This document shows, piece after piece, positions 58,727-64,000 of a stretch of 64,000 nucleotides of DNA. Position 1 is the first letter of the stretch. Each line of letters begins with the position of its first letter. The stretch is from SZUA-547 sp963669265. GTDB taxonomy: Bacteria; Pseudomonadota; Alphaproteobacteria; Rhodobacterales; Rhodobacteraceae. The notes beneath the pieces are model-generated. The model was not told the DNA's origin. It searched no databases and worked only from the letters and a program-made list of their open reading frames with translations. A program made the translations under genes and the position numbers. The DNA is taken from assembly GCA_963669265.1 (NCBI GenBank), contig OY769916.1:3720001-3784000 (forward strand), in the 5' to 3' direction.

Positions 58727-59380
58727 ATGGTCGATTTCAAATCTGCACGCATCGCAATGGTGGATCGGCAGGTCCGGCCCTCGGATGTGACCAATTATGC
58801 GATCATCGAGTCCATGTTGTGGACCCCGAGGGAGCAGTTCGCCCCCAAGGCGTGGCGCGACGTCGCCTATGTCGGCGAGCATATACCGCTGGGCGACGGG
58901 CGGGTGGCGTTGGATTGCCGTACCTTTGCAAAGATGCTGGAGGCGGCGCAGATCGGCTCGGACGATCTTGTGTTGGATCTCGCGCCGGGCCTCGGCTACT
59001 CGACCGCCGTGATCGGCCGGCTGGCCGCCGCCGCGATCGGGATCGAGCCCGATGAGGCCATGGCGGACAGCGCCAGTAAGACCTTGAACGAACTGGGCGT
59101 CGACAACGCGGTCATCAGCCAGGGCGACCCTGCGGCTGGCGACCCGGACCATGGTCCGTTCGACGTCATTCTGATCAATGGCGCCGTCGAAACCGCGCCG
59201 GAGGCGTTGCTTCAGCAGTTGAAAGATGGCGGCCGTCTGGTGGCGATCTGGACTGAAGGGGCATTGAGTCAGTGCCGCGTCACCCGCCGGGCAGGTGATG
59301 CATTCACGACGCGCCGCGCATTTGATGCAAGCGCGCCGATTCTTGCAGGTTTCGAAAAGGCCAAAGCTTTTGTATTCTAG
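58727..59380 (+). CDS. Protein-L-isoaspartate O-methyltransferase-like protein
   Basis: SAM-dependent methyltransferase of 217 residues in the PCMT family, which repairs isoaspartyl residues. Visible are the N-terminal RIAMVDRQVRPSDVTNYAIIESML and the SAM-binding LVLDLAPGLGYSTAVIGRLA, where the usual G-x-GSGY is APGLGYST. FDVILINGAVE and LKDGGRLVAIW follow. The variant SAM motif and the start MVDF are common to an alphaproteobacterial subgroup found next to TolC. ATG at 58727 has AAGGGA 9 bases before. The gene precedes tolC, 75 bp apart. Confidence 0.85.
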   Translation: MVDFKSARIAMVDRQVRPSDVTNYAIIESMLWTPREQFAPKAWRDVAYVGEHIPLGDGRVALDCRTFAKMLEAAQIGSDDLVLDLAPGLGYSTAVIGRLAAAAIGIEPDEAMADSASKTLNELGVDNAVISQGDPAAGDPDHGPFDVILINGAVETAPEALLQQLKDGGRLVAIWTEGALSQCRVTRRAGDAFTTRRAFDASAPILAGFEKAKAFVF

Positions 59381-59455
59381 TCCGCGAATGACAAACCGCG
59401 CGAATTGAGAGCAGTCACGCCAGGCAAGCGCGGTGGAACAGAGGGACTGAAGCTG

Positions 59456-60847
59456 ATGGGCTCGACTCTATGGAATGGGGCTCTCCTAGCCCTTGCAGCC
59501 GCGGCTGCGTTCACAACCAATCCGTCTTCCGCGCAGACTTTGGAAGAAGCGCTCGCCAGCGCTTACGACAGCAGTCCGCAGATCGCCGCCGCAAGGGCGA
59601 ATTTGCGCGTGCTGGATGAGCAGGAGGCGATCAACCGCTCCGGCTATCGGCCCAGCGTCTCCTCGTCCGCATCATACGCGCTGGAGTATGAGGATCGGCA
59701 GACCACCGGATCAAACGGCAGCGCCCCGTTCATTCTGTCGCTTGACGGCGCGCAGAACATCTATGACGGAGGGCAGACGACCAACCGGGTGAACTCCGCT
59801 CGGGAGACCGTGCGCGCCGGGCGGGAGAACCTGATCTCGACCGAGCAGAGCGTGCTCAGCGCCGCTGCGGTTTCTTTCACGGATGTGCGCCGCGATCGGG
59901 AATTCGTCACGCTGGCCCAAAACAACGTCAAAGTCATCGCTGAAGAACTTCAGGCCGCGCGGGACCGGTTCGAGGTGGGGGAGATCACCCGCACCGACGT
60001 CAGCCAAGCCGAAGCCCGTCTGGCCGATGCGCGCAGCAACCTGGCGACAAGCCGGGGCCAGTTGGCGCAAAGCGAACGGAATTATCAGGAGATCGTCGGC
60101 CAGCTTCCCGGCGATTTGGCGCCGCCGCCCGCATTGCCGAATGTTCCGGCGTCGCTGGATGAGGCGCTGGTGATTGCGCGGGAAAACAACCCCGACCTTC
60201 GCTCCGCGCGCTTTGACGAGGCGGCCGCCCGCCGCGATGTGAAAACCGCGATCGGCGAGTTGCTGCCCAGCCTCGATCTGACCGGCACGCTGGCTTATGC
60301 GGATGGCGATACCAGCACCAGCGGGTTCGACGGCGGAGAGGCCGCCGTCGGTGTCAGCGCGACGATCCCGCTCTATCAGGGCGGCGCGGCCTATGCGGGC
60401 GTGCGTCAGTCTCAGGCGGCGGCCAGCCAACAGCTGGCGAATATCGGCGCGGTGGGACGCAGCGTCGATGCGAACACCGCTATCGCCTGGTCCGATCTCG
60501 ACGTCTCTCGCGCAGCCATCGTGGCGCAGCGGGAATCGGTGCGCGCCAACGCGATCGCCCTCGACGGCGTGCAGCAGGAGGCGCTAGCCGGCGTGCGGAC
60601 CACGCTGGACGTGCTGGATGCGGAGCAGGAGCTTCTGGATGCGCGCACGCTGCTGATCGACGCGGAGCGCAACGAATATGTGGCGGTCGTCAACCTGCTG
60701 GTCGCGGTGGGCAGCTTCACCGCGGCGGATCTGGGTCTTCAGGTCGAACTCTACGACCCGACGCTCTACCACGACTCCGCGCAGGACCGTCTCTTCGGCT
60801 TTGACCGGGACGACACCACCGAGTGGGAAAGAAGCTGGCGCCCGTGA
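59456..60847 (+). CDS. tolC: TolC-family outer membrane efflux protein
   Basis: Outer-membrane channel of 463 residues for type I secretion and drug efflux. After a signal peptide (ALLALAAAAAFTTNPSSAQ) it shows two OEP repeats with helix-rich sequence: LEEALASAYDSSPQIAAARANLRVLDE and the later LDEALVIARENNPDLRSARFDEAAARRD. The strand regions SLDGAQNIYDGGQTTNRVN and VSATIPLYQGGAAYAGVRQSQ are typical of TolC. ATG at 59456 is favoured; a TTG 51 bases upstream gives extra residues before the signal peptide. Confidence 0.92.
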   Translation: MGSTLWNGALLALAAAAAFTTNPSSAQTLEEALASAYDSSPQIAAARANLRVLDEQEAINRSGYRPSVSSSASYALEYEDRQTTGSNGSAPFILSLDGAQNIYDGGQTTNRVNSARETVRAGRENLISTEQSVLSAAAVSFTDVRRDREFVTLAQNNVKVIAEELQAARDRFEVGEITRTDVSQAEARLADARSNLATSRGQLAQSERNYQEIVGQLPGDLAPPPALPNVPASLDEALVIARENNPDLRSARFDEAAARRDVKTAIGELLPSLDLTGTLAYADGDTSTSGFDGGEAAVGVSATIPLYQGGAAYAGVRQSQAAASQQLANIGAVGRSVDANTAIAWSDLDVSRAAIVAQRESVRANAIALDGVQQEALAGVRTTLDVLDAEQELLDARTLLIDAERNEYVAVVNLLVAVGSFTAADLGLQVELYDPTLYHDSAQDRLFGFDRDDTTEWERSWRP

Positions 60848-60964
60848 TCATCGTCAAGCCTGACTCGCCCGCCGGACCGCGAGTTGCCGCTCTGTCGCCG
60901 CACGACTATAGTCTGCGCCAGTCCCTGCGCCTGATCGCGGGGCTTGGGGTGTGGGAGCCAGACG

Positions 60965-61507
60965 ATGACCGATAATTCCGTGAATTCCGGCGAGTCGGTG
61001 GTCGATGTCCTTTCCAAAATTGGCCGGGCGGTCTCAGACGGCGCGTCCGGCGAAGGCATGCCCGAACTGCTTTTGACCGAAGAGATGCGCGTTTGGGGCG
61101 AGGTGCCGATGGCGGCTGAGCCAGCGCCACCGCCCGCGCTGGATGAGGCGCAGATCCGCGCCATGGTGGAGGCCTCGGTCGCCGAGACCGTGCAGAAATC
61201 AGTCCAGAAATCGGTGATGGAGGCGGTGACGTCCAATCCTGAGATCGGTGCCTTGATCCGCCAGGCCGCGCGGCCGGAACCGGAAGTGATGGAACGCATC
61301 GTCCGCGCCTCTGTCGGACCGCTGGTCGAGGAAGTGCTGTCAGAGCGCCTTGGGGAGCTGAAGAAGGCCGTCACCGAGACCGTCGATCGGCATGTCGCCG
61401 AGGCGAAAAGCAATTTCGCCGGGTTGGAGGAAGGCCGTAAAAAGCAAGCGCGCAAGGCCGTGCGCGCCGAGCTGAAAGCCATGCTCTCAAATCTGGGCGA
61501 CGACTGA
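60965..61507 (+). CDS. Unknown acidic helical protein
   Basis: A 180-residue protein, Ala/Glu-rich and almost entirely helical, with no signal peptide. The first 60 residues are disordered-looking (PMAAEPAPPPALDE). The rest forms amphipathic helices (AQIRAMVEASVAETVQKSVQKSVMEAV; GPLVEEVLSERLGELKKAVTETVDR). Its place after tolC recalls PopZ/DUF2497-type proteins in alphaproteobacteria, but the tryptophan-containing C-terminal signature of that family is missing, so I leave it unassigned. Confidence 0.6.
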   Translation: MTDNSVNSGESVVDVLSKIGRAVSDGASGEGMPELLLTEEMRVWGEVPMAAEPAPPPALDEAQIRAMVEASVAETVQKSVQKSVMEAVTSNPEIGALIRQAARPEPEVMERIVRASVGPLVEEVLSERLGELKKAVTETVDRHVAEAKSNFAGLEEGRKKQARKAVRAELKAMLSNLGDD

Positions 61508-61524
61508 CAATTCGATCGTGATGC

Positions 61525-62673
61525 TCAGTTCAGCGACGCGACCGGCGCATAGGTCGTCGCGGCGTAGCCGTTGAACCGCGTCGTGGTCGCCGATCCATAA
61601 GCGCCCATCGCTTCGAAAATCACGAAATCGCCCTCGGCGATGTCGCTGGGCGCGATCAGATCGCCCGGCAGCCGGTCCAGCGAGTCGCAGGTCGGCCCAA
61701 AGAAAACAGCCGGGCGGGGCGCGCCGGTGCGGGGGCGGCCCTCGGAATCGACGACGCGGAACCGGTTGGTGGAGTTCAGCAGCGGCGCCTCGCCAAGCCC
61801 GCCATAGACGCCGTCGTTCAGGAACACCGCGCCGTCCTCGCGGGCCAGTTTGACCCGTGTGATCAGCGCGCAACTTGTGCCGACCATAGCGCGACCCGGC
61901 TCGCACACCAGATCCGGCGCGTCCGAACCGAACGCGTCGGCGACGGCGGATTTGATCGCCGCGAAATAGGCGGGCAGGCGCGGCGGGGCCTGATCGGGTC
62001 CGAGGCGGTCGACAGGGAATCCGCCGCCCACATTAAGAACTTTGGGGCGGATGCCCGACGCTTTCGCGATTTCGGCCGCGGCGCTGACATAGGCCGCGTA
62101 GGTCAGCGGGCTGACGCATTGCGAACCCGGATGGAAGGTCAGGTCCGCCGCCATGCCCAGCGAGGCCGCGAGGCGCATCAGGTCGGCCGCCGTCGCCGGC
62201 TCGCAACCGAACTTCGCGCCGAAATCATAAGCGGCGGTCAGGATCGGCAGGCGGAAGCGCACCGAGATCGTCACCGGCGTCGCGCCCGCGCAATCGGCGA
62301 TTTTTCGGATCTCCAACGCCGAGTCGGCGGCGAAGGAGCGGACGCCGCGTTTGAGGGCGAACATGATCTCTGCGCGGGACTTGATCGGGTTGTTGTATTG
62401 CAGCGTCGCATGCGGCGCGAGGTCGATCACATTGGCGATCTCCTCGGGCGACGCGACGTCGAACCGACCGACGCCCGCTGCGATCAGGCTCAGCAGGATT
62501 GTTGTCTCCGGGTTCGCCTTGACCGCATAGGCCGTCTCGCCGGGAAACTCGGTCAGGAAGAACCGCGCCGTCTGGGTCAGCGTCGTCGTCGAGAGGCAAA
62601 ACACCGGCTCTTCCGGCTTTTCGGCCGAAAGATACGCCTCTGGCGAGGCCCAGTGTCCACGGATCGCAGTCAT
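61525..62673 (-). CDS. Ornithine/lysine-type PLP decarboxylase (group IV)
   Basis: Fold III PLP decarboxylase of 382 residues, probably ornithine decarboxylase making putrescine. The PLP lysine is in TAYAVKANPE. Other markers are RFDVASPEEI, LTFHPGSQC, KVLNVGGGFPVD (phosphate-binding glycines), LVCEPGRAMVG and FFGPTCDSLDRL with the catalytic Cys of the partner subunit. The length fits the short alphaproteobacterial ODC type. A carboxynorspermidine or lysine substrate is possible. It is divergent from an Lrp-type regulator 166 bp away. Confidence 0.9.
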   Translation of the reverse strand: MTAIRGHWASPEAYLSAEKPEEPVFCLSTTTLTQTARFFLTEFPGETAYAVKANPETTILLSLIAAGVGRFDVASPEEIANVIDLAPHATLQYNNPIKSRAEIMFALKRGVRSFAADSALEIRKIADCAGATPVTISVRFRLPILTAAYDFGAKFGCEPATAADLMRLAASLGMAADLTFHPGSQCVSPLTYAAYVSAAAEIAKASGIRPKVLNVGGGFPVDRLGPDQAPPRLPAYFAAIKSAVADAFGSDAPDLVCEPGRAMVGTSCALITRVKLAREDGAVFLNDGVYGGLGEAPLLNSTNRFRVVDSEGRPRTGAPRPAVFFGPTCDSLDRLPGDLIAPSDIAEGDFVIFEAMGAYGSATTTRFNGYAATTYAPVASLN

Positions 62674-62768
62674 GCTCTCAACTCCAAAAAAACACCCTTG
62701 GCGGGACGATGGTCCCGATCAACAAAGGATGCGCCCATTTACTGTCAGAATCGATCAGACGGAATGCG

Positions 62769-62787
62769 CAATATGACTCGAATATTG
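62769..62787. promoter_or_regulatory. Dyad between decarboxylase and Lrp-type regulator
   Basis: CAATAT-GACTCGA-ATATTG, a 19-bp inverted repeat with 6-bp perfect arms in an AT-richer stretch, 71 bp before the regulator start. Lrp/AsnC proteins commonly bind such sites to regulate themselves and a divergent metabolic gene. Confidence 0.5.
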
Positions 62788-62839
62788 GGCATATCGTCGG
62801 TATCATCGGCGTAATGCTCATATAGGGGCGATATTTCCG

Positions 62840-63271
62840 ATGGACGAGCAAGATCACCGACTTTTGACGCTGCTCACGCAGAATGCGCGGATGCCAACGG
62901 CGGAGCTGGCCCGCCGGGTCGGCCTGTCGCGCACCACCGTTCAGGCGCGGATCGAACGGCTGGAGACCTCGGGCGCGATCAAGGGCTATACGCTGCGTCT
63001 GGGCGATCCCGCGCGGCGGGAGCTGATACGCGCCACCGTGCTGATGGCGGTGGAGCCGAGGGCGACCGCGCCCGTGGTCGCGCGCCTGAAACGCATCGAG
63101 GAAATCGAGCGCCTGCACACCACGTCCGGTCGCTGGGACATGGTGGCGCTGGTCGCCGCGCGCTCGACCGCGGATCTCGACGGGGTGCTGGATCAGATCG
63201 GCGATATTGAAGGCGTGCGGGACAGCGAGACGCTGATCACGTTGGCGACACGGCTGGATCGGCGGCGATGA
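62840..63271 (+). CDS. Lrp/AsnC-family transcriptional regulator
   Basis: A 143-residue regulator: N-terminal helix-turn-helix (DEQDHRLLTLLTQNARMPTAELARRVGLSRTTVQARIERLETSGAIKGYTLRL) and C-terminal RAM ligand-binding domain (VVARLKRIEEIERLHTTSGRWDMVALVAARSTADLDGVLDQI). These proteins form octamers that respond to amino acids. Divergent from the ornithine-type decarboxylase, with a dyad between them, so it likely controls polyamine or ornithine use. Confidence 0.93.
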   Translation: MDEQDHRLLTLLTQNARMPTAELARRVGLSRTTVQARIERLETSGAIKGYTLRLGDPARRELIRATVLMAVEPRATAPVVARLKRIEEIERLHTTSGRWDMVALVAARSTADLDGVLDQIGDIEGVRDSETLITLATRLDRRR

Positions 63272-63274
63272 GGA

Positions 63275-63979
63275 TCACTCGGGTTCGCTGATCTCGTCGG
63301 CCCAATACGCTTTCGATAGGTCGTCCGGGTCGTAGATGATCGGAATCGGAAACTCTCGTAGTAAATCGAAGTCACTGGTTGGGCGCTTAAAGAGGCTTAG
63401 CGCAGAACCAGACCGCCCGTTGTCATCGAGAAATGCGGCGGTCAGTCGGTAACTGGATCCGAAGTGCTTGGTCCGCTTCAACGTGAAGCCCGTCACCCTC
63501 CCAAAAACAAGAAAGCCGGTACTCGCGACTCTCCGGATCTGGTGAGCGGTCCAAGCCTTCCAACAAACGACACTGCAGCCGAGCACGATAATTAATGAGC
63601 CGACAATTCCAGACCACCAACCAAAATTGGTGTCCAAATTCCGCAGTGGCGCATTGATGGACGGTTCATCGGGGACGTAGCGGACGTCGATTGGCCGTCC
63701 TACTTTCAGTTTCAACCAGTCGAGGTTGCGAATGCGCGTTTCTCGGCGAATTGTCCGGCCTGCTTGATCGGCAAAAGTATAGGCGACCCAGTATTCTTTC
63801 CGCACGCTGCCGCTGTCGCTCACTTCCGTCACTTGGTACAGCTTCTCAATCCGGCCCTTTGCGGCAATTCCGCTGGATATCAATCGGGCGTCGTTCGAGA
63901 CTGCGTGGCCGCCCAGCAAGGTGAGCAACACGCCGAAGGCAATAGTTATCAAAGAGAGTGTTAGCGTCCAGCTGCGCAT
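63275..63979 (-). CDS. DUF3592-like membrane protein
   Basis: A 234-residue protein with an N-terminal helix (LTLSLITIAFGVLLTLLGGHAV) and a second near residues 122-142 (GIVGSLIIVLGCSVVCWKAW). Between them is a beta domain with RIEKLYQVTEVSDSGSVRKEYWVAYTFADQAGRTI and GRPIDVRYVPDEPSINAPL, the pattern of DUF3592 proteins. The beta pattern appears again at the C-terminus. Function unknown; composition is less GC-rich than its neighbours. It ends near the window edge and looks complete. Confidence 0.75.
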   Translation of the reverse strand: MRSWTLTLSLITIAFGVLLTLLGGHAVSNDARLISSGIAAKGRIEKLYQVTEVSDSGSVRKEYWVAYTFADQAGRTIRRETRIRNLDWLKLKVGRPIDVRYVPDEPSINAPLRNLDTNFGWWSGIVGSLIIVLGCSVVCWKAWTAHQIRRVASTGFLVFGRVTGFTLKRTKHFGSSYRLTAAFLDDNGRSGSALSLFKRPTSDFDLLREFPIPIIYDPDDLSKAYWADEISEPE

Positions 63980-64000
63980 CAGCCGCCAAAATGAGACAGG

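Overview
The window is GC-rich DNA with the gene content of a marine-type alphaproteobacterium, most likely Rhodobacterales (Roseobacter-like). The clues are the glyQ to glyS block with small genes and gltS between the two subunits, TRAP and tripartite tricarboxylate transporters, nadABC, a SleB hydrolase and an AsmA protein. The species cannot be named from sequence reading alone.

Region 1 (1-16400) looks like an organosulfonate catabolic locus made of two convergent operons. The plus-strand operon has a TRAP transporter (cut by the window edge), a di-heme peroxidase, a PfkB kinase, a LacD/YihT-type class I aldolase, a fucose/arabinose-isomerase-like protein and a Gfo/Idh/MocA protein. This is the gene set expected for sulfoglycolysis of sulfoquinovose (isomerise, phosphorylate, cleave). 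The minus-strand operon has a tripartite transporter (TctC, then a TctA-TctB fusion), sulfopyruvate decarboxylase ComD/ComE, an FMN 2-hydroxyacid dehydrogenase and a GlcD-type FAD dehydrogenase. This is the set expected for sulfolactate to sulfopyruvate to sulfoacetaldehyde. A divergent GntR regulator with palindromic operators sits at the head of the minus-strand operon. Sulfolactaldehyde dehydrogenase and Xsc are not in the window.

Region 2 (16477-22713) holds two paralogous secreted proteins built on a four-cysteine repeat, a small secreted protein, a LuxR-type response regulator, a divergent 7TM histidine kinase and an EF-hand protein. Three of the promoter regions share a GGGT-NAAT-NCCC motif, so this is probably one two-component regulon.

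Region 3 (22743-28014) is a candidate type III secretion effector operon: two CesT-like chaperones, a 1176-residue protein with a glycine-zipper membrane segment and a PI4-kinase-like C-terminal catalytic signature, and an unknown small protein.

Region 4 (28349-35602) is an RNA-repair operon. It has a CARF-sigma54 activator (RtcR), a sigma54 promoter, a Ro60/TROVE protein, an array of four bacterial Y RNAs (three carry circularly permuted tRNA-like modules), the RNA 3'-phosphate cyclase RtcA, and a three-domain kinase-phosphatase-RNA ligase. RtcB is absent; the fused ligase probably replaces it. This is the most striking system in the window.

Region 5 (35835-39944) is accessory DNA bounded by tRNA-Thr: an IS3-family element that decapitates a small gene, a Tat-like secreted protein, an AT-richer membrane protein and small unknowns.

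Region 6 (40017-63979) is mostly housekeeping: AsmA, an iron ABC permease, glyQ/glyS with neighbours, a PPDK-like protein with a degenerate N-terminus, SleB, nadABC, a GltB-like FMN protein, tRNA-Cys, a PCMT-like methyltransferase, TolC, an ornithine decarboxylase-type enzyme with a divergent Lrp regulator, and a membrane protein at the edge.
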